Shown here: positions 55,082 through 64,000 of the stretch, piece after piece | How the letters are laid out: every line of letters begins with the position of its first letter | Numbering within the stretch: position 1 is the stretch's first letter | Assembly (NCBI GenBank): GCA_019232985.1 | Contig: JAFAMW010000028.1 | Span: forward strand, 1-64,000 | DNA length: 64,000 bases | From: Roseateles sp. | Lineage (GTDB): Bacteria; Pseudomonadota; Gammaproteobacteria; Burkholderiales; Burkholderiaceae | Reading direction: 5' to 3' | Translations under genes and position numbers: made by a program | The notes under the pieces: model-generated | Told to the model about the DNA's origin: nothing | What the model saw: only the letters and a program-made list of their open reading frames with translations | Database searches by the model: none

Positions 55082-56440
55082 TCAGACGATGCAGCGCGTC
55101 CTCAGCACTTCCGCGTAATAGCGCGCCGACAGCTTGGGCGTGCGCGCCTGGGTCGCGTAGTCGCAATGGACGATGCCGAAGCGGCGCTGGTAGCCGTCCT
55201 CCCACTCGTAGTTGTCGATAAAAGACCAGAGAAAGTAGCCGTCGATGGGCACGCCGTCGGCGACCGCGCGGTGGATCTCGCGCAAATGGTTGCGCAGGAA
55301 ATCGCGGCGGTGGAGGTCCCAGACCTCGCCGTTGACGACGGGCTCGTCGTTATAGCCGCAGCCATTCTCCGTGATGTAGATCGAGCCCGCGCCGTAGAGC
55401 TCCGCGCACAGGCGCGGCGCCCAGTAGATCGCCTGCGGCACGAGGTGCAGCCAGGGGCTGTCGGCGCGCGGGTACTGGGCCGGCAGCGCAAGCACTTCCC
55501 ACGGCTGCCCGTCGCGGCCCGCGCGCACATAGGTCGCCGTGTAGATGTTCAGGCCGAGGAAGTCGGTCGGCAGGCTGATCAGCTCGAAGTCGCCGGGCGC
55601 GACCTTGGGCGCGGCCGCGCCGCAGCGGTCGAGGTAGGCCTTCGCGTAGCCGCCCGCGTGGATCGCGCCGAGCACGTGCAGGTTCTTGTCGGCGAACCAG
55701 GCCTTGGCCGCGGCGATGTCGGCCGGCGTCTCGGTCACGGGCACGGCGACGTCGCAGTTGTCGGTGAGGCCGACCTGGGCGCCCGGGCCGCCGTAGGTGC
55801 GCACCGCGCGGACCGCGTGGCCGTGGCACAGCAGCGCGTGGTGGAAGGTCTGGTTTACGACGGCGTCGCTCTCGCGCCGGCCCGGTGCCTTGGTGCCGGC
55901 GCCGTAGCCGAGCCAGGTGAAGCAGCGGATCTCGTTGAGCGTGATCCAGTGCTTGACCTCGTTCGAGAAGGCCTGGACGACGGTGTCGGCGTAGCGCGCA
56001 AACGCGCCGACCGTCTCGCGCGAGGTCCAGCCGCCGCGCTCCTCGAGCGCCTGCGGCAGGTCCCAGTGGAACAGCGTGACCCAGGGCTTGATGCCGTGGC
56101 GCTGCATGCTCGCGAACAGGCGGCGGTAGAAGTCGATGCCGGCCTGGTTCACGGGGCCGTCGCCGTTCGGGAAGATGCGCGGCCAGGCGATCGAGAGCCG
56201 GTAGTCGCGGATGCCCAGCGAGGCCATCAGCGCGAAGTCAGCGTCGAAGCGGTGGTAATGGTCGCAGGCGGTGTCGAGCGTGTCGCCGTCGTGGACCTTG
56301 CCGGGCGTGCGGCTGAAGCGGTCCCAGATCGACTCGCCCTTGCCGTCGGCCTGCGCGGCGCCCTCGATCTGTGGTGCGGCGGCGGCGACGCCGAGGACGA
56401 AGTCTTGCGGGAAGGAGCTCGAATAGGTGATCGGGTTCAT
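55082..56440 (-). CDS. GH1 beta-glucosidase
   Basis: 452 residues, the normal GH1 length, without a signal peptide. The acid/base Glu170 lies in HWITLNEIRCF and the nucleophile Glu358 in IYITENGCGYND; the start FPQDFVLGVAAAAPQIEGA is typical. It cleaves beta-linked glucose from cello- or deglycosylated xyloglucan oligosaccharides in the cytoplasm, after YicI removes xylose. Its ATG overlaps the esterase gene (ATGA). Confidence 0.93.
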   Translation of the reverse strand: MNPITYSSSFPQDFVLGVAAAAPQIEGAAQADGKGESIWDRFSRTPGKVHDGDTLDTACDHYHRFDADFALMASLGIRDYRLSIAWPRIFPNGDGPVNQAGIDFYRRLFASMQRHGIKPWVTLFHWDLPQALEERGGWTSRETVGAFARYADTVVQAFSNEVKHWITLNEIRCFTWLGYGAGTKAPGRRESDAVVNQTFHHALLCHGHAVRAVRTYGGPGAQVGLTDNCDVAVPVTETPADIAAAKAWFADKNLHVLGAIHAGGYAKAYLDRCGAAAPKVAPGDFELISLPTDFLGLNIYTATYVRAGRDGQPWEVLALPAQYPRADSPWLHLVPQAIYWAPRLCAELYGAGSIYITENGCGYNDEPVVNGEVWDLHRRDFLRNHLREIHRAVADGVPIDGYFLWSFIDNYEWEDGYQRRFGIVHCDYATQARTPKLSARYYAEVLRTRCIV

Positions 56441-57879
56441 GGGGCGACGGCGGAAGCGGCGGCCTGCGGGGCAGGAACGAGAGTGGGAACGAAAGGCGCG
56501 GCGCCCGGCGTGAGCGGCGGCGCGGCAAGCAGCGCCTGCAGCGTCGGCGCCATCGCGTCGGCCCAGAGGGCGTAGCCGCGCTCGTTGGGGTGGAGCAGGT
56601 CCGGCATGATGTCGCGCGACAGGCCGCCGGCGGCGTCGGTGAACGCCTCGTCGATGTTCAGGAAGAACACCGCGCGGCCGTCGGCGAGGCCCGAGATCAG
56701 GCCGTTGACCTCATTGTTCAGGCGACGCAGCGGGTCCTCGGCGCGCTCGCCGCGCGGGAACACGGCGAGCAGCAGGATGCGGGTGGCGGGCAGGCGCTCG
56801 CGCAGCGCGGCGACGATGCGGCGCACGCCGGCGGCGGTCATGCGCGGGTCCTCCTGGCGGTCGCCGGTATTGTTGGTGCCGATCATCACGACGGCGACCT
56901 TCGGCGCGATGCCGTCGACCTCGCCATGCTCGAGCCGCCACAGCACGTTCTCGGTCTTGTCGCCGCCGAAGCCGAGGTCGAGCCCGTGCAGCGGCGCGTA
57001 GCGCTGGGCCCAGACCGCGGCGCCGTCCTTCTCCCAGTTGTGCGTGATCGAGTCGCCGACGAAGACGAGGTCGGTCGGCTCGTGCGCGGCGGCGCGGCGC
57101 CGGATCTCGGCGAGCTTTTCCTCGTGGCGCGGCAGCCACCATTCGAGCGACCAGACCTGGATCAGCGGGCCCGGCGTGACCGACTCCCGGCGGTAGTCGG
57201 GGCAGTCCTGCACGGCCTCGCCGGCGCGGCGCGCGCGGATGCGCAGGTTCGCGATCGAGAGCTCGCCGCTGCCGCTGGTCTCGGCCGTGAAGGGCTGGGG
57301 CACGGCGCTGAAGTCGTCGCCGTCGCGCACGAAGCAGGCGAGCGGGAACGCGAGGGGCTGCCAGCCCTTGCCTTCGAGCGCGCGGGCGCGCAGCAGATAG
57401 TTCACCTTGCGCTCGCAGCCCTTGCCGCACGAGAGCTTGACGTTGAGCCCGCCCTTGGCGAGGTCGACGACGTTCAGGTCGAAGGCGAGCACGCCGTCGG
57501 CGAGGTAGGGCCGCAGGTCGAGCGGCGCGCCGCCCTCGAAGCCGAGGCTCGCGTACCAGGCCTCGTGCCAGGCGAGCGTGACGGCGTTCTTGCGGCCGTC
57601 GCGGCTGCCGCGGTAGGCGCCAACGCTGCTCGCCGGGACGCGCGGCGTGGCTGGTTTGGGTACGGCGACGCGCTTGCCGCTGAGCACCGCGTGCCCCTCG
57701 AAGTCGCCGATCGCGATCTGGGCCTTGGGACGGGCATGGCCGTCGAAGATCACGAGGTCGGCCGGGGCCGCCGACGCGGCTTGCGCGGCCAATGCGGGCG
57801 GAGCAGCGAAGGTGGTCGTGGCGCCGAGGGCGGCGGCGACCAGCGCGGCGCTGGCGAGGAATCTAGACGGGATCGACAT
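56437..57879 (-). CDS. SGNH/GDSL esterase with N-terminal ExoP-like galactose-binding domain
   Basis: 480 residues. A signal peptide (FLASAALVAAALGATTTFA) is followed by a beta-rich domain (about 40-215) resembling the C-terminal ExoP domain of GH3 enzymes, including AWHEAWYASLGFEGG and GKGCERKVNYLL. An SGNH hydrolase of the PAF-acetylhydrolase type then has the block I Ser in DLVFVGDSITHNW, Gly in GFGGDKTENVLWRLEHGE, Asn in MIGTNNTGDR and the His in MPDLLHPNERGYALWADAM. It probably deacetylates plant polysaccharide, given its neighbours. It overlaps GH95 (TGATG) and GH1 (ATGA). Confidence 0.9.
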   Translation of the reverse strand: MSIPSRFLASAALVAAALGATTTFAAPPALAAQAASAAPADLVIFDGHARPKAQIAIGDFEGHAVLSGKRVAVPKPATPRVPASSVGAYRGSRDGRKNAVTLAWHEAWYASLGFEGGAPLDLRPYLADGVLAFDLNVVDLAKGGLNVKLSCGKGCERKVNYLLRARALEGKGWQPLAFPLACFVRDGDDFSAVPQPFTAETSGSGELSIANLRIRARRAGEAVQDCPDYRRESVTPGPLIQVWSLEWWLPRHEEKLAEIRRRAAAHEPTDLVFVGDSITHNWEKDGAAVWAQRYAPLHGLDLGFGGDKTENVLWRLEHGEVDGIAPKVAVVMIGTNNTGDRQEDPRMTAAGVRRIVAALRERLPATRILLLAVFPRGERAEDPLRRLNNEVNGLISGLADGRAVFFLNIDEAFTDAAGGLSRDIMPDLLHPNERGYALWADAMAPTLQALLAAPPLTPGAAPFVPTLVPAPQAAASAVAP

Positions 57880-60452
57880 CAGGGCGTTCCAGCTGGGGCG
57901 TTCGCTCGCGCGTCGGCCAGGGTCTTGAGTTGCGCGTCGAGCCCGCGAGTCTCGCCGGGCCGCAGATTCAGGTCGACGCAATGGCCCGCGTCGCAGGCGC
58001 GGCCGCCGCCGGGGCCGGCCGCGGCGCGCACGGTGACCGCGCGCAAGCGCCCTTGCGACCACGCGATATCCACCTCGAAGCCGCCGCGCGCGCGCAGGCC
58101 GCGCACGGCGCCCTCGGGCCAGGCCGCGGGCAGCGCGGGCAGCAGCTCGATCGCGCCGTCCTGCGACTGCAGCAGCATCTCGGCGATCGCGGCGGTCGCG
58201 CCGAAGTTGCCGTCGATCTGGAACGGCGGGTGCGCGTCGAGCATATTCGGGTAGGTGCCGCCGGCGTTGTTGGCTTCGAGGCCGGGGCCCTTCTGCGGCG
58301 GCGCCGCGCCGGGCCGCCCCAAGCAAGCCGCCGTCCCCTCGGGGGACCGCCGGCCGCATTTGGGCCGGCGAGGGGCAAACAATTCAGCGGCTCGGGCGCC
58401 CGGCTCGGCGAGCAGGCCGCGCAGCATCAGGCGCGCGTGCTCGCCGTCGCGCAGGCGCGCCCAGTAGGCCATCTTCCACGCCATCGACCAGCCGGTGCCC
58501 GCGTCACCGCGCGCCTCGAGCGTGCGCCGCGCCGCGGCGGCGAGCGCGGGCGTGCGCGCGACCGAGATCTGGTGGCCCGGGAACAGCGCGAACAGCTGCG
58601 ATACATGGCGGTGCGTGTCCTGCGGCGTGTCGAGCACTGCGTCGTGCAGCTCCGTCGGCCATTCGAGCAGCTGGCCCCAGCTGCCGACGCCGGGCACGGC
58701 GAGGCGGTCGCGCACGGCGACGAAGGGCTGCGGGTCCTCGCCAAGCGCGGCCGCGGCCCGGGCCGCGTTGTCGAACAGGTCCCAGAGGATCTCCTGGTCG
58801 AACGCGACGCCGTCGAGCACCGGCCCGTGCTCGGGCGACCAGCCCTGCGGCGCGACGAGCCGGCCGTCGGCGCGCGCGACGAGCAGGTCGCGCCAGAACG
58901 TGCAGACCTCGCTCAGCATCGGCCAGGCCTCGCGGCGCAGGAAGTCGCGGTCCTGCGTGTAGGCGTAATGCTCCCAGTATTGGCGCGCGTACCAGGCGTT
59001 GCCGGTCTTGTTCCACAGGTAGCCGAGCGCGCCGAAGGGGTTGCTCTCGGTGCGCAGGGCCCAGCCGCGCGCGGGCCGGCCGTCGGCGCGCACAAAGGTC
59101 TCGGGCGGCGGCACGAAATGCTCGCCCCAGGGCGTGATCTCGGGCGGCCGCGGCCGGCCGGCCGCGGCGTCGGCCGCGCGCGCGGCGACCACGGCGCGCC
59201 AGGCCGGCGCGAGGCTGTCGACGAAGCCGAAGAAGGGCTGGCTGAGCTCGGCGAGGTTGGCGGGCTCGGCCGGCCAGTAGTTCATCTGCAGGTTGATGTT
59301 GGTGTGATAGTCGGCGTTCCACGGCGGCGTCGCGCTCATGTTCCACAGGCCCTGCAGGTTCGCGGGCAGCGCGTCGCGCGAGCTGCTGATCAGCAGGTAG
59401 CGGCCGTACTGGAAGTACAGCGCCTCGAGCTCGCGGTCCATGCCGTCGCGCGTGTAGGCGCGGATGCGCGCGTCGGTCGGCAGCGCGCGGCGCGCGGCCG
59501 GGCTCGCGCCGAGGTTCAGCGCGACGCGGCCGAACAGCGCCTGGTAGTCGCGTTCGTGAGCCTCGCGCAGGGCGGCAAAACCGCGCGCGGCGGCCGCGTC
59601 GACCTCGGCGGCGACACGCGGCAGCGGCGCCGCCGCGGCGTCGATGAAGTGCCGCGACGCGTCGGCCACGTAGTTCGTGCGCGCGCCGAGCACGAGCGTC
59701 AGCGCGTCGCAGCCCTCGAAGCGCAGCGTGCCGTCGGCGTCGACGCGCGCGCGGCCGCCCTCGTGCAGCATGCGCAGCCGCGCGGCGTAGCGCAGGCCAT
59801 TTGGCAGCACGGCGTCGAAATCGAGCGCAGCGCGGTCGTCCGGGTCGCCCTCTGCGTGCTCGCGGCCCTCGCCGACGCCGCCGGTTACCGCGCGCGGCGC
59901 GGCTGCATGCGCATCGGCGAGACGAATGCGGCCCGTATAGCGGCCCTTGGCGTCGGCGCCAAGGCGCAGCACGATGACCTGATCCGGGTGGCTCGCGAAC
60001 GCCTCGCGCCGATAGGCAACGCCGGCCTGCACATAGCGCAGACGCTGCACGCCGGCTGCGAGGTCCAGCGTGCGCTCGTACTGCGTGACCGCCGCGCCCG
60101 ACCCTGCCGCGCCGTCGAGTTCGATCCGCACGTCGCCGAACGGCTGGTACGCGCCCATCGCCTGCGCGTCGCCGGTCCACAGCGTGATCTCGTTGAACTG
60201 CACATGCTCGCGCGCGACCTGGCCGAACAGCATCGCGCCGATGCGGCCGTTGCCGATCGGCAGCGCCTCGCGCTCCCAGCCGGCCGGCGTGTCGGGCGCG
60301 GGGGCGGCGTAACGCAGCGCGAGCTCGTTCGCCGCGGGCGCGTCCGTCGCCGACGCGACGGGGGCGCAGCCCTCGGCCGCCGCATGCGCGCTTGCTGCGC
60401 CGCCTGCGCCGAGCGCGGCGAGCAGCAGGATCGCGAACCAGCAGCGGCTCAT
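57879..60452 (-). CDS. GH95 alpha-L-fucosidase, secreted
   Basis: 857 residues. A signal peptide ([19 protein letters not shown]) is followed by the N-terminal beta domain ([28 protein letters not shown]) and an (alpha/alpha)6 barrel with the catalytic Asn-rich strand [34 protein letters not shown] and the Asp in [20 protein letters not shown]. It takes fucose from xyloglucan side chains, or L-galactose in related enzymes. A repeat-derived peptide (residues about 694-721) is inserted in frame before the conserved [11 protein letters not shown] region. ATGA overlap joins it to GH74. Confidence 0.92.
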   Translation of the reverse strand: MSRCWFAILLLAALGAGGAASAHAAAEGCAPVASATDAPAANELALRYAAPAPDTPAGWEREALPIGNGRIGAMLFGQVAREHVQFNEITLWTGDAQAMGAYQPFGDVRIELDGAAGSGAAVTQYERTLDLAAGVQRLRYVQAGVAYRREAFASHPDQVIVLRLGADAKGRYTGRIRLADAHAAAPRAVTGGVGEGREHAEGDPDDRAALDFDAVLPNGLRYAARLRMLHEGGRARVDADGTLRFEGCDALTLVLGARTNYVADASRHFIDAAAAPLPRVAAEVDAAAARGFAALREAHERDYQALFGRVALNLGASPAARRALPTDARIRAYTRDGMDRELEALYFQYGRYLLISSSRDALPANLQGLWNMSATPPWNADYHTNINLQMNYWPAEPANLAELSQPFFGFVDSLAPAWRAVVAARAADAAAGRPRPPEITPWGEHFVPPPETFVRADGRPARGWALRTESNPFGALGYLWNKTGNAWYARQYWEHYAYTQDRDFLRREAWPMLSEVCTFWRDLLVARADGRLVAPQGWSPEHGPVLDGVAFDQEILWDLFDNAARAAAALGEDPQPFVAVRDRLAVPGVGSWGQLLEWPTELHDAVLDTPQDTHRHVSQLFALFPGHQISVARTPALAAAARRTLEARGDAGTGWSMAWKMAYWARLRDGEHARLMLRGLLAEPGARAAELFAPRRPKCGRRSPEGTAACLGRPGAAPPQKGPGLEANNAGGTYPNMLDAHPPFQIDGNFGATAAIAEMLLQSQDGAIELLPALPAAWPEGAVRGLRARGGFEVDIAWSQGRLRAVTVRAAAGPGGGRACDAGHCVDLNLRPGETRGLDAQLKTLADARANAPAGTP
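58290..58380. repeat. GC hairpin repeat embedded in the GH95 gene
   Basis: Two perfect hairpins are adjacent: GTCCCC/GGGGAC (58333-58338 and 58342-58347, loop TCG) and GCCGGCC/GGCCGGC (58349-58355 and 58363-58369). The sequence context (GCCGGGCCGCCCCAAGCAAG before it) is like dispersed repeats in Burkholderiales genomes, from memory. It is read in frame as a Pro/Arg/Gly-rich peptide. Confidence 0.7.
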
Positions 60453-62635
60453 CGCGGCTTGCCGACGAGCACGCCGCGGCCGTGCGCGGCGACGTAGACC
60501 GTGCCGTAGTCGAGCGGGTCGGCCGCCAGCGACAGCACGTAGCCCCAGCGATGCCGGTCGTCGTTGACGCGCGTGAAGGACGCTGCCGCGCCCGCGTCGT
60601 CGGCGCGGAAGATGCCCTCGACGAGCTGGCCGGCCCGCCAGACCCTGCCCCAGACGTAGAGGCTCTGCGGCGCGTCGTCGCTCGGGCCCTTGCCGAGCGC
60701 GACGAGCCAGGCCTCGGCGACGAACTTGTTCTGCTTCATCGGCGCGTCGGCGCCCGCGAAATGCACGAGCCCGTCGGGCAGCGCGAGCCAGAGCCGGCGC
60801 AAGCCCGCCTTGCCGCTGACGAGGCAGGCCTTCTGGTCGTTGCGCAGCGTGCCGAGGCCGGTCACGGCCGCGGTGAACGTGCGGCCGCCGTCGGCGCTGA
60901 CGCGCAGCTCGCCGAGCGCGGGGTCGAACACATGGAACACGCCGTCGACCGCGCGGTCGGCGACGGGCACGAGCTCGTGCTCGCGCGTCGCGGGCCAGCC
61001 TTCGACGGCGGCCCAGGTGCGGCCGAGGTCGTGCGAGACCAGCGCGGCCTGCTTCTCGGGCGCCCACAGCAGCGCCGTGCCCTTGGCCGAAACCGCGACA
61101 TGGCCCGAGGGCCGCTTCGCGTCGCGCAGCGCCGTCGCCCCGAACGGCCGCCAGCTCGCCGAGCCGTCGAGCGACACATAGCCGCCGGTCGGGGTGTCGG
61201 CCGTGCGCGCGATCAGGGCCGGGCGCGCCTCGGCGTAGTCGACCGAGCGATTGGTCTGGTAGCTCGGCCGGAACAGGCCGGCCGCGGGCGGCTTCGCCAC
61301 GTCGTCCCAGGCGGCGCCGGCCACGTCGCCCATCGCCGCGAGCAGGGTCGCGCCGCCCGACGGGCTCTTGATGTCGAGCGTCGCGGTTTCTTCGAAGCCC
61401 GCGACCGTGAAGTCCCAGTCGACGCGGCCGCCCTTGAGCGCGGCGCCGAGATTGCGGCTGAACCACAGGCCGTAGCCGGTGCCGTAGACCGCGCGCTCGG
61501 GGTCGAAGGGGTCGAGCTTGACGTCGGCGAGCCAGTGGCCCATGCGGTCCTGGCCCTTCATGTAGTCGACGAGCCAGGGATAGGGGCTCGCGTCGTGGCG
61601 CGAGCGCGCGCCGAGCGCGGTCCAGCTGCGGCCGTCGTCGGTCGAGAGGAACAGCTCGTCGCCCTCGGTCCAGCGCTCGATCGTCGAGACGATGATGCGA
61701 CCCGGCCGCTGCACGTCGACGTCGACGCCCGAGTAGCCGAAGCCGAACTCGCCCCGGCCCGGCCGGACCGGCGTGATCTCGGTCCACGCGCCCGCGGGGC
61801 TGCGCTTCCACACGCCGCCCTCGAGCGCGTTGCCGGGGTTGGTCGCGAAGTCCTTCGGGCCCAGCGCGAAGCTCACGTAAAGCGTGCCGTCGGCGCCGAA
61901 GGCCGCGCGCTGCGGCACCTGGGCCGGCGTGCCGGGCTCGCGCGCGAAGCTCGCGCCGCCGTCGCGCGAGGCATAGAGGCCCGGCGCGTCGTGGCTGCCC
62001 GCGTAGACGGTCTTCGCATCGCGCGGGTCGAGCACTACGAGCGACACATGGCGCACGGCGAGCGGCGCGGCCGTGAACGCGCGGCCGCCGTCGGCGCTGC
62101 GCCACAGGCCGTCCTTGCTCGTGCCGAGCCAGAGCTGCTGGCCGTCGTGCGGCGAGACCTGCAGGCGCTCGCCGGTGCCGCGGCCCGGCTCGTTGCCACC
62201 GAGCTTGAACGGCAGCTCGTTGATCTGCCAGGTCGCGCCGCGGTCGCTCGACGCGAGCAGCGCGGCCTGGCGCGACCACTGGCCCGTGTAGATGCCGCAG
62301 GCCGCATAGACGCGCTTCGCGTCGTTCGCGTCGACGGCGAGCGCGAGCACGCCCATCAGGTCGCCGTCGGCGCGGCCGAGGAAGTCGAGCAGCGGCGTCC
62401 AGCTGTGCGTCGCGGGCTCGTAGCGGTAGGCACCGCCGATGTCGGTGCGCGCGTAGAGCAGGCCCGGCTCGCGCGGGTGGTAGACGAAGCCGTCGACGAA
62501 GCCGCCCGCGCCGAAGGGCAGGCTGCGCCACGCGTAGGGCGCGTCGGCGGCGCGCGCGGCGCCAGGTGCGAGCGACAGCGATGCCGCGGGCAGCAGGGCG
62601 CCGAGGCCCTGCACGAACTGGCGACGGTCGATCAT
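60449..62635 (-). CDS. GH74 endo-xyloglucanase, secreted
   Basis: 728 residues. A twin-arginine-type signal ([20 protein letters not shown]) precedes two seven-bladed propellers. The catalytic Asp residues are Asp65 in [14 protein letters not shown] and Asp371 in [16 protein letters not shown], followed by [14 protein letters not shown]. The enzyme cuts the beta-1,4-glucan backbone of xyloglucan in the periplasm or outside. BNR-type repeats such as [14 protein letters not shown] and [13 protein letters not shown] are visible. It overlaps both the following GH95 and the preceding GH35 gene by ATGA. Confidence 0.93.
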   Translation of the reverse strand: MIDRRQFVQGLGALLPAASLSLAPGAARAADAPYAWRSLPFGAGGFVDGFVYHPREPGLLYARTDIGGAYRYEPATHSWTPLLDFLGRADGDLMGVLALAVDANDAKRVYAACGIYTGQWSRQAALLASSDRGATWQINELPFKLGGNEPGRGTGERLQVSPHDGQQLWLGTSKDGLWRSADGGRAFTAAPLAVRHVSLVVLDPRDAKTVYAGSHDAPGLYASRDGGASFAREPGTPAQVPQRAAFGADGTLYVSFALGPKDFATNPGNALEGGVWKRSPAGAWTEITPVRPGRGEFGFGYSGVDVDVQRPGRIIVSTIERWTEGDELFLSTDDGRSWTALGARSRHDASPYPWLVDYMKGQDRMGHWLADVKLDPFDPERAVYGTGYGLWFSRNLGAALKGGRVDWDFTVAGFEETATLDIKSPSGGATLLAAMGDVAGAAWDDVAKPPAAGLFRPSYQTNRSVDYAEARPALIARTADTPTGGYVSLDGSASWRPFGATALRDAKRPSGHVAVSAKGTALLWAPEKQAALVSHDLGRTWAAVEGWPATREHELVPVADRAVDGVFHVFDPALGELRVSADGGRTFTAAVTGLGTLRNDQKACLVSGKAGLRRLWLALPDGLVHFAGADAPMKQNKFVAEAWLVALGKGPSDDAPQSLYVWGRVWRAGQLVEGIFRADDAGAAASFTRVNDDRHRWGYVLSLAADPLDYGTVYVAAHGRGVLVGKPR

Positions 62636-64000
62636 CGGTAATGCCCCATCCGCACCCGCAGCACGACGGGTCGTTCGGTGAAGTTCAGGCCCCAGTCGAC
62701 CTGGTCGCCGTTCCAGCGGCGCTCGGTGATCCAGCGGCCCTGGGCGTCGAAACGCCCCTCGTCGGCGCTGACGAGCAGCGCGTTGGCCGCGCCATCGGCG
62801 GGCTCGAAGCGCACGCGCGCGTGCTCGCCCGTGACGATGAACTCGTCGGGGCCGATCTGCGCGACGGCGACGCCGCCGGACGGCTGCTCGGCGCCCGGCG
62901 GCACCTTGTCCTTGAGCTGCGGCCAGCTGCGCTCGCCGAACTGCCATTCGCCGTAGCTCACGCGCGCCTGCCAGGCGCCGAGCGCGATCGTCTGCGGCTT
63001 GCGGTCCTCGCCCTCGGCGACGCCGTGGGTGCGGCCTTCGCCGGCCCATTGCGCCCATTGGGGCTGCATCGAAGCGAAGGCCGCGTAGGCCGGCGCGAAC
63101 GGCGCGACCACGCCGGCGTCGCGCGCGGGCGCGCCGAGCGGGTAGTTCGAGTAGTCGGCGGAATCGATGCCGAAGGGCACGACGCCGAGGGCACCGCGGC
63201 CGAGGATCGCGTAGACATAGCGCGCGTAGCCGGGCGCGTTGCCCATCTCGGGCACGAACAGCGCGTTGTCGGGGCGCTGGAACTGGCCGAGCACCGCGTC
63301 GACCTCGGCCCAGTCGGGCCGGTAGATGTCGGGGCCGACGATGTCGATATGCGGCGCGACGGCCTTGTAGATGGGAATCGCGTCGTAGGTCGGGCCGCCG
63401 CTCGCGAAGTCGGCGTGCCAGGGCGCGAGCGCGTCGAGCGGGTTGCGCAGCGCGTTGTTCACGTAGACCGGCAGCTCGTGCTCGGCGCGGCCGGCCTGGG
63501 CGATCGCCTCGAGGTAGCGCGCGATCGCCCAGGCGTGGAAATACTCGTCCGCGTCCTCGCCGTAGACCGCGCGCCAGGAGCCCTGGGCGACACCGCTCGC
63601 GGGCGGCTTCGCGCGCAGCACCTCGGCCGGCACGGCTTGGGCGAACGCGGCCTCGGCCGCCGCGCCATGGTCGCGCGCGAGGCCGTAGGTGCCGACCTCG
63701 TTCTCGACCTGGACCAGGATCACCGTGTGCTCTTTCGCGTCGACCGCGTGCAGGTGGCGCATCAGCGCCGTGAACGCGCGGCGGTCGGCGGCCAGCGTGG
63801 CCGCGCCGAACGGCGACAGGCAGTAGCTCGGCTTCGCGTCGGCGTCGCGCATGCGCGGGAAGCGCCGGTCGTCGAGCTTGACCCAGTCGGGCGTGTACTG
63901 CGGGCTCGTATTCTTCCAGGTACCGAACCACAGCAGGCCGACGCGCACGCGGTTCGCGCGGGCCTGCTGCAGCAGCGCGTCGACGAACGCGAAGTCGAAG
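62632..64000 (-). CDS. GH35 beta-galactosidase with C-terminal DUF5597-like domain (5' end missing)
   Basis: The frame is open to the window edge, so only the C-terminal 455 or so residues are seen. GH35 features are [20 protein letters not shown], the acid/base Glu in [12 protein letters not shown] and the nucleophile Glu in [14 protein letters not shown]. The C-terminal beta domain ([20 protein letters not shown]) is the DUF5597 kind found in this GH35 branch. By context it removes galactose from xyloglucan side chains. Its stop overlaps the GH74 start (ATGA). Signal peptide and start codon lie outside. Confidence 0.9.
   Translation of the reverse strand, partial: FDFAFVDALLQQARANRVRVGLLWFGTWKNTSPQYTPDWVKLDDRRFPRMRDADAKPSYCLSPFGAATLAADRRAFTALMRHLHAVDAKEHTVILVQVENEVGTYGLARDHGAAAEAAFAQAVPAEVLRAKPPASGVAQGSWRAVYGEDADEYFHAWAIARYLEAIAQAGRAEHELPVYVNNALRNPLDALAPWHADFASGGPTYDAIPIYKAVAPHIDIVGPDIYRPDWAEVDAVLGQFQRPDNALFVPEMGNAPGYARYVYAILGRGALGVVPFGIDSADYSNYPLGAPARDAGVVAPFAPAYAAFASMQPQWAQWAGEGRTHGVAEGEDRKPQTIALGAWQARVSYGEWQFGERSWPQLKDKVPPGAEQPSGGVAVAQIGPDEFIVTGEHARVRFEPADGAANALLVSADEGRFDAQGRWITERRWNGDQVDWGLNFTERPVVLRVRMGHYR

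Overview
The window is very GC-rich, gene-dense DNA. Its codon use and gene types (nitrate assimilation cluster with an ANTAR regulator, TonB-dependent receptors of the Xanthomonas/Caulobacter type, DUF6868, short C/G hairpin repeats) suggest a betaproteobacterium of the order Burkholderiales, probably a plant- or soil-associated polysaccharide degrader of the Roseateles/Mitsuaria/Rubrivivax sort. The assignment rests on gene families seen, not on a marker gene. No rRNA, tRNA, CRISPR array or insertion sequence was seen.

Region 1 (about 0.1-12.4 kb) is assimilatory nitrate reduction. On the minus strand narK (nitrate transporter) is followed, after a plus-strand kinase/phosphatase gene, by nirB-nirD-nasA-cobA, which are joined by ATGA overlaps or short gaps. 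They encode uptake, nitrate to nitrite, nitrite to ammonium, and a step in making the siroheme that NirB needs. Divergent from narK lies an ANTAR-domain antiterminator with two PilJ-type nitrate-sensor-like halves, then a secreted family-3 solute-binding protein. The narK leader carries a consensus sigma-54 promoter, an ANTAR-type hexaloop hairpin and a terminator-like hairpin directly before the ribosome site, so control by nitrogen status and nitrate can be read from the DNA.

Region 2 (12.5-25.1 kb) is mixed: a YdeP-type molybdopterin oxidoreductase, a MocR regulator, a secreted metallo-beta-lactamase-fold protein, a VOC protein, small membrane proteins, a SNF2 helicase, a secreted GH31 glycosidase and a HigBA-like toxin-antitoxin pair behind a 22-bp palindrome.

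Region 3 (25.1-41.1 kb) is a nearly unbroken minus-strand run for galactan/arabinogalactan use. It encodes dgoD, dgoK and dgoA, a periplasmic GH35 beta-galactosidase, a TonB-dependent receptor, a sugar lactonase, an AraFGH-type ABC importer, a secreted GH53 endo-galactanase, a sugar dehydrogenase and a GbpR-like LysR regulator. Together they can take galactan outside the cell to pyruvate and glyceraldehyde-3-phosphate by the oxidative (De Ley-Doudoroff) route.

Region 4 (41.2-49.1 kb) starts with a divergent yicI alpha-xylosidase and then holds assorted housekeeping and regulatory genes: deacetylase, Gfo/Idh/MocA oxidoreductase, MarR pair, alpha/beta hydrolase and a secreted methyltransferase. 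It also has two decayed stretches with fragments of a Fic protein, an alpha/beta hydrolase and a pepsin-like protease.

Region 5 (49.1-64.0 kb) is a second minus-strand run that looks like a xyloglucan utilization locus. It encodes GH35 (cut by the window end), GH74 endo-xyloglucanase, GH95 alpha-L-fucosidase, an SGNH esterase, GH1 beta-glucosidase, a LacI regulator, a GPH-family sugar symporter, GH39 and GH43. With the nearby yicI it would strip fucose, galactose, acetyl, xylose and glucose from xyloglucan. A GC hairpin repeat is embedded in frame in the GH95 gene.
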